Part shown: positions 25,954 through 33,539 of the stretch, piece after piece | How the letters are laid out: each line of letters begins with the position of its first letter | Position numbering within the stretch: the first letter of the stretch is position 1 | From: Methanothrix harundinacea | GTDB taxonomy: Archaea; Halobacteriota; Methanosarcinia; Methanotrichales; Methanotrichaceae | NCBI GenBank assembly: GCA_002502785.1 | Contig: DAQG01000117.1 | Coordinates: 1-36,154, forward strand | Reading direction: 5' to 3' | DNA length: 36,154 nucleotides | The notes under the pieces: generated by a model | Databases searched by the model: none | What the model saw: the letters and a program-made list of their open reading frames with translations, nothing else | What the model was told of the DNA's origin: nothing | Program-made: the position numbers and the translations under genes

Positions 25954-26580
25954 ATGACCAGCTCCGAGGATAAAGAGAAGGCCGCCGACTCCATCGATCC
26001 CCGATCGCTGGAAAAAGCCAAGGACGCCATCTCCATAGGCTGCAGGTTGTTTCTCAAAAGGCTGGACCGGCTCGAAGAGGGCTTGAAGAACGTCCGGACG
26101 GCTCAAGAAGCGAGCCGGTTCTCCCGGGCCCTCTCGATGTACCTTCTCGCCTCCCTACCCCTCAAGCCCGAAACCTGCCCCTTCTGCGTCCAGCACTCCG
26201 GCGGCAACCGCTGCCATGGCTGCGGCTACGCCGAGACCCACGGCGGGAGGTGCGACGCCGAGACCTCGGCCTTCGGCCAGTTAATAGAGGCGGTCTACGA
26301 CCTCGCTGGAAAGATTCACGAAATCCGAGGCGATCCGCCTTTTGCCACACTAGGTCTCGACGATGGCAGGGTTAGGCTGAAGAGTTCCATCGGGCGGTCG
26401 AAGGAGGCGACGGAGATCCTTCTGGCCGTAATCCCCGAAGCCGGTGTCTCCGATCTGATGGCCGCAAAAAGGGATTACATCGAGGCGATCCTGGAGGCAA
26501 TGCCCGTGGATTTCGTGGCCACTTCAGAAGTTGAAGCGTCCCTTGAAGACGTTCGGGCGAAGTTGAAGCGATACTGGTGA
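25954..26580 (+). CDS. Uncharacterised protein with a cysteine-rich zinc-binding-like centre
   Basis: I do not recognise this 208-residue protein. The N-terminal part is helical and charged (KAKDAISIGCRLFLKRLDRLEEGL). Residues 74-101 hold CPFC, then CHGCGY and a further Cys in GGRCDAE, likely a zinc site of the CxxC-x8-CxxC type. The C-terminal part is again helical (ASLEDVRAKLKRYW). A GAGGAGA ribosome site sits six bases before the ATG. It is divergent from addB and could share its promoter region, but no functional link is visible. Confidence 0.75.
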   Translation: MTSSEDKEKAADSIDPRSLEKAKDAISIGCRLFLKRLDRLEEGLKNVRTAQEASRFSRALSMYLLASLPLKPETCPFCVQHSGGNRCHGCGYAETHGGRCDAETSAFGQLIEAVYDLAGKIHEIRGDPPFATLGLDDGRVRLKSSIGRSKEATEILLAVIPEAGVSDLMAAKRDYIEAILEAMPVDFVATSEVEASLEDVRAKLKRYW

Positions 26581-26598
26581 GATGCACTGCCTTGAAAA

Positions 26599-26607
26599 AC
26601 TATAAAT
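26599..26607 (+). promoter_or_regulatory. Probable TATA box of the 31-residue membrane protein gene
   Basis: ACTATAAAT lies about 40 bases before the small gene's ATG. Initiation about 25 bases downstream would leave a short leader containing the GAGGGTG ribosome site. Confidence 0.5.
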
Positions 26608-26641
26608 CAAACTTCAGTCAACATATAACGAGGGTGTTGTC

Positions 26642-26737
26642 ATGGACATCAAAGAGACCCTCCGCCGGTATCCATGCATCGTCGTCTTCAGCCTGTTCTT
26701 GTTGATCATGCTGATAATAGTCTTCTACACCAAGTGA
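26642..26737 (+). CDS. 31-residue single-pass membrane protein
   Basis: The frame encodes a basic, soluble start (MDIKETLRRYPC) followed by one hydrophobic helix of about 17 residues and a terminal YTK. A GAGGGTG ribosome site stands five bases before the ATG, a TATA element stands at the right distance upstream, and a GC-stem terminator follows at once, so it looks like a complete one-gene transcription unit. The positive residues before the helix suggest the N terminus stays in the cytoplasm. No family is recognised; small proteins of this kind often modulate a larger membrane complex. Confidence 0.55.
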   Translation: MDIKETLRRYPCIVVFSLFLLIMLIIVFYTK

Positions 26738-26790
26738 GGGGATGGATCATCTTTTATCCTCTCCTTTTATCCTCATCCCCTTTTATCTCC
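26738..26790 (+). terminator. Stem-loop with T-rich tract after the small membrane protein gene
   Basis: GGGGATG at 26738-26744 can pair with CATCCCC at 26774-26780. The loop and the following bases are rich in T (CTTTTATCC, TTTTATC). It starts directly after the stop codon. Confidence 0.5.
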
Positions 26791-26857
26791 GCCAATTTCG
26801 AGGGAACGGTGATCGGTCTCAGCATGTTATTTAAGCCGAGACGTCGAATAGATTGTC

Positions 26858-27313
26858 ATGAAATGCAGCGAGCCTTGCCGTGGGTTCTGTCGGTGGATAG
26901 AGACGCTGCCACATCACAAAAAGTACGTCCTCAAAAAGGAGGTGCATCCGAAGCTTCCTAGCTGCTTCAAAGAGACCTTCCTGGGGGAATCGGCCCCGGG
27001 ATCGGTCCGGCAGCTCCGGGGGCCAGCTGGCTCCCATGTCCACGAGTTTCCGGACCGATGGGTCCTTCATCGAGACATAGTCGACGCCGACGAAAATCCT
27101 CTGGGACATCTCTTCAGCGACGCCCCCGAGTACCTGGTCTCGGCTCTGGCGGGGCTTGCGGCGGGTCTGATCGCAAGAAAGCAGAGGGACAACAAAAACG
27201 CCCTCTTGACAGGGTGGTCGATGACCGCTTTCATGCTCCTTCTGGGAAAGATGGGAAAGACGATCGGCGAGGACGAGAGAGAGAACGAGGGCAAAGCGCC
27301 GCGCTTCTCCTGA
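26858..27313 (+). CDS. Uncharacterised protein with C-terminal hydrophobic segments
   Basis: The 151-residue frame starts with a Cys-rich opening (CSEPCRGFCRW), has a polar middle (HEFPDRWVLHRDIVDADENP) and then two short hydrophobic stretches, LVSALAGLAAGLIA and GWSMTAFMLLLGKMG, before a charged tail. I recognise no family. The ATG has no strong ribosome site directly upstream. It lies between two single-gene units and its stop is about 100 bases before marC, so co-transcription with marC is possible. Confidence 0.6.
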   Translation: MKCSEPCRGFCRWIETLPHHKKYVLKKEVHPKLPSCFKETFLGESAPGSVRQLRGPAGSHVHEFPDRWVLHRDIVDADENPLGHLFSDAPEYLVSALAGLAAGLIARKQRDNKNALLTGWSMTAFMLLLGKMGKTIGEDERENEGKAPRFS

Positions 27314-27410
27314 ATGGCGGCGCGAGATACTTAGCCGATATCCTCAGCCGGATTCGTCCTGTTTGAGGTTCGTTCTGGAAAGCTGGAAAGGTTGAGCGGG
27401 GGAATCGTCA

Positions 27411-28061
27411 ATGTTGGAGGTCTCAGGTTATCTGGCTTACTTCTTTTACGCCTTCGCCTCAGTCTTCATAATAGTGAACCCCGTCGAGGCGACGATGGTC
27501 TTCATCTCCCTCACCCCGGGAGCCACCTCCAGGGAGAGGGCCCGGCTCTCCTTTCGGGCGGTATCGGTCGCCTACTTCATCGCTCTCCTCTTCGCCCTCA
27601 CCGGTGACCTGGTCCTTCGCTTCTTTGGGACGACTGTCGACTCCCTCCGGGTCGCGGGAGGCATCCTTCTCTTCATCATGGCGATCGATATGCTGAAGGC
27701 GAAGCCCCGAAGGAAGGTCACCGAGGCCGAGATGGTGGACGCGAGCGATAGGGAGGATGTGTCGATCTTCCCCCTGGCAACGCCCCTTTTGACGGGTCCC
27801 GGGGCGATAACCACCGTGATCGTCCTCATGGGAACGGCAGAGGAGCCGCTCGAAAAGGGTGTGGTCCTCCTGGCCCTGACCGCGACCTTCCTCGCTGCCT
27901 ACCTGATCCTCAGGTCCTCGGAGTACGTCGACCGGATCCTGGGGTTGACGGGGATTTTGGTGATGACCAGGATCATGGGCCTTATGCTCGGCGCCATCGC
28001 CGTCAACTTCGTCGCCATCGGAGCCTGGAACATCTACGCGGGGATGGCGGGATTGGCTTGA
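27411..28061 (+). CDS. marC: MarC-family integral membrane protein
   Basis: The 216-residue protein has about six hydrophobic helices and MarC (UPF0056) signatures: FIIVNPVEATMVFISLTPG near the N terminus, RVAGGILLFIMAIDML, FPLATPLLTGPGAITTVIVL in the centre and RIMGLMLGAIAVNFV near the end. The family was once linked to multiple antibiotic resistance, a link since withdrawn, and its function is still unknown; transport of a small solute is usually assumed. It stands alone and converges on the thioredoxin-fold gene. Confidence 0.92.
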   Translation: MLEVSGYLAYFFYAFASVFIIVNPVEATMVFISLTPGATSRERARLSFRAVSVAYFIALLFALTGDLVLRFFGTTVDSLRVAGGILLFIMAIDMLKAKPRRKVTEAEMVDASDREDVSIFPLATPLLTGPGAITTVIVLMGTAEEPLEKGVVLLALTATFLAAYLILRSSEYVDRILGLTGILVMTRIMGLMLGAIAVNFVAIGAWNIYAGMAGLA

Positions 28062-28126
28062 TCGGTCTGGGTTTTTCTGTCCCGCCCTCTTCGACCCCGG
28101 ATACTTAACTGCACTTGCGGGTTCGC

Positions 28127-28987
28127 CTAAACTGAGAGATGGCCCCGGATATTGCTTTCCAGGGTTTGTTTGGGGATATTGCCGACGATTTTGTCGGCAA
28201 CGGTCCCGTCCTTGAAGATGATCAGCGTCGGTACGGCGGCTATGTCGTACTCGTCCCACATGCCGGGGTTCTCGTTCATGTTCATCTTCCCGAAGACGGC
28301 ATCCCCCTGAAACTCCCCAGCCAGCTCGTCGATGACGGGTGAGAGAGAACTACAGTAGCTGCACCTGGTCGACCAGAAGTCGACGACCACTATCGGATAC
28401 CTTGCAATCTCCGCCTTGATCGTTTCCCCGGTCATGATGATCGGCGTTCCCGGAAGATCCCGAAGCAGTTCGGATTTGAGGCCGAACTTCGCCGACTTCA
28501 CGAGCCACTCATTCAAAGTCTCGTTCTTGAAGTAGGCCGCCACCATCCCGAAGGAATCGACCCCTTCCCTTTCCGCCTCGATCGGGACGATGAGGCCCCA
28601 AGAGACCCAGGCGCCGCTGGCGTAAACCCCAGTTCCGATGGCGCCCCCGTTTTGGGGTTCGACCTTCACCCCGATGCAGTTCACCTCCATCGCTGCCTTG
28701 AGAGCGGGAGAAAGGCCTCTAGCCAGGATGGGAGCTGAGAAGTTGTAGACGCCTATGTAACAGCCATCGCTTCCCGAGGCCGGGTCTAACAGGTATGTGC
28801 TGTAGGCGAGGTACCCGTCGTTCTCCGCCGTTGTCTTGGGGTCGATGACCAGGTTTTGTCCGGAAAAGTCCAGGTCGACGCTGTGGGGCGAGTCTGTGCC
28901 CACGGGGACCACGACGGCCATCGATGTCGAGGTCGATATCAGAACGATTCCAAGGATCGCCAGAGCCGGAGCGAGTTTCGATCTCAT
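28127..28987 (-). CDS. Exported thioredoxin-fold protein with an extra N-terminal domain
   Basis: An N-terminal signal segment (LAPALAILGIVLISTSTSMA) is followed by a domain of about 150 residues that I do not recognise and a C-terminal thioredoxin domain of about 95 residues. The latter has VVDFWSTRCSYCSSLSP with the redox pair C209-x2-C212 and the cis-Pro loop AAVPTLIIF. The active site CSYC differs from the usual CGPC, and Cys76 and Cys104 in the upstream domain might be disulfide-linked substrates. It probably handles disulfides outside the cytoplasmic membrane. It has no operon partner. Confidence 0.85.
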   Translation of the reverse strand: MRSKLAPALAILGIVLISTSTSMAVVVPVGTDSPHSVDLDFSGQNLVIDPKTTAENDGYLAYSTYLLDPASGSDGCYIGVYNFSAPILARGLSPALKAAMEVNCIGVKVEPQNGGAIGTGVYASGAWVSWGLIVPIEAEREGVDSFGMVAAYFKNETLNEWLVKSAKFGLKSELLRDLPGTPIIMTGETIKAEIARYPIVVVDFWSTRCSYCSSLSPVIDELAGEFQGDAVFGKMNMNENPGMWDEYDIAAVPTLIIFKDGTVADKIVGNIPKQTLESNIRGHLSV

Positions 28988-29037
28988 CTTGCAAGGGTGA
29001 TCTTCTGGATCCTACGAAAAAGTTTCGGTCTGATACA

Positions 29038-30147
29038 TCACGGAGATCTGATGGCCCTTCCGACTAAATCGACCAGGTCGACCACCTCGATTTCGCTTCC
29101 AGCGTCCCTCAGGTTTCTGATGCAGAGGGGGCAGCATGATACGATGGCATCGACCCCCGATGGAACGTCCAGAAGCCTCCGTTTTGCAATTTTCAGGGAT
29201 AGGTCAGGATACCCTGCCCGGACACCGCCGCCTCCGCCGCAGCACCGGGCGTTCTCCCGGCTAGCCCTCATCTCCACAAGGTCAGAGATCGACTTTATGA
29301 CCTCTCTAGGGGGATCGAAGATGCCGTTGTGTCTTCCCAGATGGCAGGGGTCGTGGTAGGTGACCGAGATCTCCAGGGGCTTCAAGTCCAGCTCGGATAT
29401 GTGCTCGGCCAGAAACTCGGGGACGCTCAGAACCTTGAAATCCGGCGGGTAGTCCTTTTTGAGGGTGGAGTAGCAGCCCGCGCATCCGGTGATGACGGTC
29501 TTTGCTCCGATCCTCTTGATCTGTTCGAGGTTTCTGTCCACAAGCCCGCGGGCCTCCGAGCCGGTCCTGATGAGGGGCGACCCGCAGCAGACCTCGTCTG
29601 GAAGAAGGGTGACATCGAACCGCTTCAAAAGATTGAAGGTCTTTTTTGCGACTTCTGGATAGCGGTAAGAGTCGAGGCAGCCCACGAAGTATACGCGGTC
29701 CGCCCTCTCCTTCAGGCCGGCGACTTCGGCATCCGAGAGCCATCCAAGCCTCTCGGCCTTCTCGCCGAAGGTGTTGCCGCTGGCGTTCACCTTACCGCTC
29801 AGACCGGCCTGTGCCTCGGTCATCACACCCTTTGCGACGAGGCTCCTTCTCGCCTCCTGGACGATCACCGGCGGGTTTGCCCCCGCCGGGCACTTTGCGG
29901 CACAGATCCCACAGGTGGTGCAGGTGTTGAGGCTGTCGAGGACGTCGGAGTCGGGGGCAAGACCCTCCCGGAGGGCTTTTGCAACCATGATCCGGCCTCT
30001 GGTGTTTCGCGACTCCCAGCCAAGGACCTCGAAGGCCGGGCAGACCGACCGGCAGGTTCCGCACCGGACGCACATCTCGATCGCCCTCGGATCGATCTTC
30101 GTCTTGGTCTTCATCTCGATCGCCGTTTTGGTCAGTGCCAGGGTCAA
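29038..30147 (-). CDS. glcF: Fe-S subunit of a lactate/glycolate-type dehydrogenase (GlcF-like)
   Basis: The 369-residue protein carries two ferredoxin-like clusters near the N terminus, CVRCGTCRSVCP at 26-37 and CTTCGICAAKCP near 76-87, then two CCG domains: CLDSYRYPEVAKKT with CCGSPL and CAGCY, and HDPCHLGRHNG with ARCCGGGGGV and CCPLC. This is the layout of GlcF and the HdrD-like electron-transfer subunits. It would pass electrons from the flavin subunit to a membrane or soluble acceptor. Its start overlaps the flavin-subunit stop as ATGA, so the two form one unit. A second Met at codon 12 is an alternative start. Confidence 0.88.
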   Translation of the reverse strand: MTLALTKTAIEMKTKTKIDPRAIEMCVRCGTCRSVCPAFEVLGWESRNTRGRIMVAKALREGLAPDSDVLDSLNTCTTCGICAAKCPAGANPPVIVQEARRSLVAKGVMTEAQAGLSGKVNASGNTFGEKAERLGWLSDAEVAGLKERADRVYFVGCLDSYRYPEVAKKTFNLLKRFDVTLLPDEVCCGSPLIRTGSEARGLVDRNLEQIKRIGAKTVITGCAGCYSTLKKDYPPDFKVLSVPEFLAEHISELDLKPLEISVTYHDPCHLGRHNGIFDPPREVIKSISDLVEMRASRENARCCGGGGGVRAGYPDLSLKIAKRRLLDVPSGVDAIVSCCPLCIRNLRDAGSEIEVVDLVDLVGRAIRSP

Positions 30148-31565
30148 TCGCCTCCCGAGGACGAGGACGGGCTCTCAAAAAGTCCCAGCTTTCCGGGGTT
30201 GAGGATTCCTTTCGGGTCGAGGGCCTTTTTTATGGACCTCATCACCGAGAGCGTCCCCTCGTCCCACTGCATCTTCATGTACCCCGCCCGAGCCGCGCCG
30301 ATGCCGTGCTCGGAGCTGACGGTGCCGCCGAGCCGGATAGCAGCCCTGTGGATGGCGTCGGCGGCGGCCTCAAGCCTCGTCCACTCATCTTCGTCCAGAA
30401 CGTCGATGAAGAGGGCGACGTGGAGGTTTCCGTCGCCGATGTGGCCGTACTTCATGGCCGGAAGGTCAAACCTCTCGGAGATCTCTCCGATCTCTCTGAT
30501 CAGGGCCGGGATCATTTTTATCGGGACGCCCACGTCCTCGCCGACGTAGATTCGGCTCTTGGTTGGGTCGAGGCGGGAGACGGCGGCGCCGACTAGTCTG
30601 CGGGCCTCCCAGATCTCCTCCATCTCCTTCTCGCCGCTGGCGATCATCACCTCGGCGGCGATCGGCGAGCAGATCCGGGCGATCTCCTCTGCCGACTCCT
30701 TCGTCGACCCCTTGGTCCCGTCCACCTCGAACAAGATGACGTCCCCCTCGGGCAGCACCAGGTTCGGGTCGCATCGCCGGAGGACCGCGATCGTCGTCCG
30801 ATCGAGGATCTCGCAGGCCGAGGGGACGATCCCCGAGGCGAAGGTCTTCGCCACCGCCCTCCCCGCCGCCTCGGCGTCCTCGAAGGAGGCCATGACGAGC
30901 CTTCGGGCCTTCGGGAGGGGCATGACTCTGAGGCCGGCCTTGGTGATGATCCCCAGGGTCCCCTCCGAGCCGATGAAGAGGCGGGTCAGGTCGTAGCCCG
31001 CCGCCGACTTCAGCATCCGGGAGCCGGTTCTGATCACCCGGCCATCGGCGAGGACCACCTCCAGGTCCAGGACGTAGCTTTTGGTCGTCCCGTACTTGAC
31101 GCAGCGCATCCCGCTGCCGTTGTTTGCGATCAGTCCGCCTATGGTGCAAATGGCTGAGCTTCCTGGGTCCGGCGGAAAAAAGAAGCCGTGAGGCTTCAGC
31201 GCTTCGTTCAGCCGGGCCTGAACAACCCCCGGCTCGACGATCACCTGCAAGTTCGCCAGATCCATCTCCAGGATTCGGTTCATCCCGGACATGTCGAGGA
31301 CGATCCCGCCACAGACCGCCACCGCCCCGCCCGCCAGGCCCGTCCCCGCGCCCCGGGCCGTCACCGGCACGCTGAAATCCGCTGCCAGGGCCACGACCTT
31401 TGAGACCTCCTCGGTCGAGATCGGGCGGACTACGTAGTCGGGCATGCCTTTGACCTGGGAGGCGTCGGAGGAGTAGCAGAGCCTCTCTGTGGGGGCGGCC
31501 GAGACCCTCTCGCCGACGATCTCTCGGAGCTTATCGATTAGATCCATGGAAGACCTCATAATCAA
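30144..31565 (-). CDS. glcD: FAD-linked D-lactate/glycolate dehydrogenase subunit (GlcD-like)
   Basis: A 473-residue member of the PCMH/VAO flavoprotein family. The FAD-binding part shows PVTARGAGTGLAGGAV, IVEPGVVQARLNEAL and TIGGLIANNGSGMRCVKYGTT, followed by AAGYDLTRLFIGSEGTLGII. The C-terminal part has KYGHIGDGNLHVAL, with metal- and substrate-binding His residues, and SSEHGIGAARAGYM. It oxidises a 2-hydroxy acid such as D-lactate or glycolate; the substrate cannot be separated by sequence alone. Codon 7 (MDLIDKLREIVG) is an alternative start. The Fe-S partner follows with a four-base overlap. Confidence 0.9.
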   Translation of the reverse strand: MIMRSSMDLIDKLREIVGERVSAAPTERLCYSSDASQVKGMPDYVVRPISTEEVSKVVALAADFSVPVTARGAGTGLAGGAVAVCGGIVLDMSGMNRILEMDLANLQVIVEPGVVQARLNEALKPHGFFFPPDPGSSAICTIGGLIANNGSGMRCVKYGTTKSYVLDLEVVLADGRVIRTGSRMLKSAAGYDLTRLFIGSEGTLGIITKAGLRVMPLPKARRLVMASFEDAEAAGRAVAKTFASGIVPSACEILDRTTIAVLRRCDPNLVLPEGDVILFEVDGTKGSTKESAEEIARICSPIAAEVMIASGEKEMEEIWEARRLVGAAVSRLDPTKSRIYVGEDVGVPIKMIPALIREIGEISERFDLPAMKYGHIGDGNLHVALFIDVLDEDEWTRLEAAADAIHRAAIRLGGTVSSEHGIGAARAGYMKMQWDEGTLSVMRSIKKALDPKGILNPGKLGLFESPSSSSGGD

Positions 31566-31981
31566 GACTTATGCGCCAAAACGGCGGGCGAAGTTGGAGG
31601 AGCAATTCCGTTGGCGGGATATAATAGGGTGTCGATGAGGATTTGCACAGGATGAGTTTTGGATATATGAATATATTTTATTTGTATATTGTATGTCACA
31701 GGGCGGCGCGGGAAAGGCGGCGGCCGGATAGGATCGAGTCGCTTGAATACCGGTAGGTGGTTAGGAGGCCGGGTCATAGGTGGTAGTGCTGCCCGCTGTC
31801 GGGGAGGGCACTGCCTGACGCTGACCGAAAGCAGGGTCATTTCGAGCGAACCGAGGGGGAGCCGGATGAGGGTTGTTGCGATCAGTTGGGGGAAGGATAG
31901 TAGCACCGAAAAAATCTCGGATTAATACAACAAAAGTTTTATACATACTGAATGTCTAAAACAGGTCCGAAGGAGACGACG
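31566..31981. other. Intergenic boundary between GC-rich core and AT-rich defence operon
   Basis: No gene is convincing here. The first 130 bases are AT-rich; the middle, near 31790-31880, is GC-rich and contains TCATTTCGAGCGAACCGAG, which resembles a dispersed repeat motif seen in many prokaryotic genomes. The end holds the promoter of the CBASS operon. Translated fragments on either strand show no family similarity. Confidence 0.45.
31937..31945 (+). promoter_or_regulatory. Probable TATA box of the CBASS operon
   Basis: TTTTATACA is placed so that transcription would begin near 31967, just after the first in-frame ATG at 31952 and before the GGAG ribosome site at 31972-31975. This supports translation from the ATG at 31982. 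Confidence 0.5.
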
Positions 31982-32542
31982 ATGATTGAGAATAAGCCAA
32001 CCTTTGTATTACTTAGCGGTGGAGTAGACTCAACAGCTTGTGTCCACTACTATCTCAGCCAAGGATTTGATGTTAAGGGTGTTTTTATCGATTACGGCCA
32101 AGTGGCAAATAAAAACGAATATAATAGTGCGCTTAATATAGCATCGTACTACAAAATTCATTTAGACCATCTTGTCTTTAAATCATTACGATCATATTCC
32201 CAAGGAGAAATCAAAGGAAGAAATGCATTTTTAGTGGTGGCTTTGCTTTTAGCAAATCCAAGAATGAAGGGAATAATTTCAATGGGGATTCACTCTGGCA
32301 CACCTTATTATGATTGTAGCGAATCATTTATTAATGATATAAATATGATATTGAATGGATATACAGATGGGCAAACCGTCTTAGAAGCACCATTCCTCAA
32401 ATGGGATAAAAAAATGGTATATCATTACTGCGAAAAATATAAATTACCTATTCACCTGACTTATAGTTGCGAAAATGGTACAGACGTTCCATGTGGTAGA
32501 TGCCTATCATGTCTCGATCGGAGTGCCCTAAATGTTGGCTAG
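31982..32542 (+). CDS. cap9: QueC-like protein of type IV CBASS (Cap9)
   Basis: QueC enzymes convert 7-carboxy-7-deazaguanine to the nitrile in queuosine synthesis using ATP. This 186-residue relative has the PP-loop LLSGGVDSTA at the N terminus, FIDYGQ, and the QueC zinc motif C-x7-C-x2-C-x2-C (YSCENGTDVPCGRCLSC) at the end. It is slightly shorter than housekeeping QueC (about 220). Its neighbours are a TGT-like protein, a CD-NTase and an OGG-like protein, the set of type IV CBASS rather than queuosine genes. The frame is open to an ATG at 31952, but the TATA position and GGAG favour the chosen start. In type IV CBASS it is reported to act in attaching a deazaguanine to the CD-NTase. Confidence 0.87.
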   Translation: MIENKPTFVLLSGGVDSTACVHYYLSQGFDVKGVFIDYGQVANKNEYNSALNIASYYKIHLDHLVFKSLRSYSQGEIKGRNAFLVVALLLANPRMKGIISMGIHSGTPYYDCSESFINDINMILNGYTDGQTVLEAPFLKWDKKMVYHYCEKYKLPIHLTYSCENGTDVPCGRCLSCLDRSALNVG

Positions 32543-33539
32543 AAAAATGTCTATACGAAATTCAGAAGGAGTTGAAGTCGGAACAACTCCTATGCTCGTA
32601 CCATCTTTTTCGAGTAGAGCTAATATCGATATCTGCAAAATTTTTAATTATGTTGAACCGCATATAACAGGCCCCATTTTAATAAGTGCCTATGATATGC
32701 ATTATGTAGAACAATTAACCACAGTCGAATTTCCGTCATTAATGTTTGTTGATAGTGGCGGATATGAATGTGCGAAAGGAAACGAAATATCCGAGCTTGG
32801 ATTTTATAAAGTAGATGCTAATGATTGGAGCAGAGAGTCACATTTAGAAAAAGTAGCCTCGTTGGATAAAAGACCTCCAAAAGTGATCGTTAGTTATGAT
32901 CATCCTTCAGAACCACAAACAATAGAGATCCAAATCAAAACTGCCAAAGAGTTATTTCAAAAAACTGATGGGTTTTTAAAAGAAATTCTAATCAAGCCAG
33001 AGCCAGAAAGTGCAACAAGAAGTAAGGCAAAAATCGATCTCGAACAAGTTATAAGAAATCTCGGACAATTAACTCGATTTGGTATATTAGGTTTTACTGA
33101 AAAAGAGCTGGGCTCAAGCGTTCTAGAACGCATGGTATCGATAGCAACAATAAGAGGAGAGATGGATAGGCTCAAAATAAATATCCCGATTCATATTTTC
33201 GGCAGTCTCGACACAATAACAACCCCACTTTATTATCTTTCCGGCGCTGATATATTTGATGGCCTGGCGTGGTTGCGTTTCATTTTTTCGAACAGAGGAA
33301 CGTTATATTTGGATAGTTATGGGCCCAGAAAATGTGGAATTGAAGTACCTTCAAGTAGTATGCGAATACAATATCTTATAAGAAATATATCTTATATTAA
33401 TAGGTTAACTATAAATTTGGAGAAATTCCAATTGACAGGGGATTATAGTAATTTAGGTGAAAAGGAAGAAGCAGATTTTTTTGAGAAGTCGTTTGAGGAT
33501 TTAAAAGTAAGGATGGGTGGTGATAATAGTGGGTGGTAG
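32532..33539 (+). CDS. cap10: TGT-like protein of type IV CBASS (Cap10)
   Basis: A 335-residue relative of tRNA-guanine transglycosylase. The substrate-binding loop appears as MFVDSGGYE near 72-80 (DSGGFQ in TGT), and the region of the nucleophilic Asp as LSGADIFDGLAW near 236-247 (GVDMFDCVLPTR in TGT). The C-terminal C-x-C-x2-C-x25-H zinc site of true TGT is absent, so tRNA exchange is unlikely. It overlaps the cap9 end by 11 bases; GGAGTG six bases before the ATG supports the start. The stop lies inside the CD-NTase start region. Together with Cap9 it is thought to serve modification of the CD-NTase protein. Confidence 0.83.
   Translation: MLARKMSIRNSEGVEVGTTPMLVPSFSSRANIDICKIFNYVEPHITGPILISAYDMHYVEQLTTVEFPSLMFVDSGGYECAKGNEISELGFYKVDANDWSRESHLEKVASLDKRPPKVIVSYDHPSEPQTIEIQIKTAKELFQKTDGFLKEILIKPEPESATRSKAKIDLEQVIRNLGQLTRFGILGFTEKELGSSVLERMVSIATIRGEMDRLKINIPIHIFGSLDTITTPLYYLSGADIFDGLAWLRFIFSNRGTLYLDSYGPRKCGIEVPSSSMRIQYLIRNISYINRLTINLEKFQLTGDYSNLGEKEEADFFEKSFEDLKVRMGGDNSGW
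33516..33531 (+). promoter_or_regulatory. Ribosome site deciding the CD-NTase start
   Basis: GGTGGTGAT at 33516-33524 matches the 16S tail well and lies four bases before the GTG at 33529. The two earlier in-frame GTG codons, at 33517 and 33520, fall inside this site and so cannot be served by it. Confidence 0.7.

Noticed and set aside
31982..33539. QueC-like and TGT-like genes as a tRNA archaeosine/queuosine pair or a dpd DNA-modification cluster
   Set aside because: The next overlapping genes are a CD-NTase and an OGG-like protein, no dpd helicases or QueD/QueE are present, and the TGT-like protein lacks its zinc site. Type IV CBASS explains all genes together.
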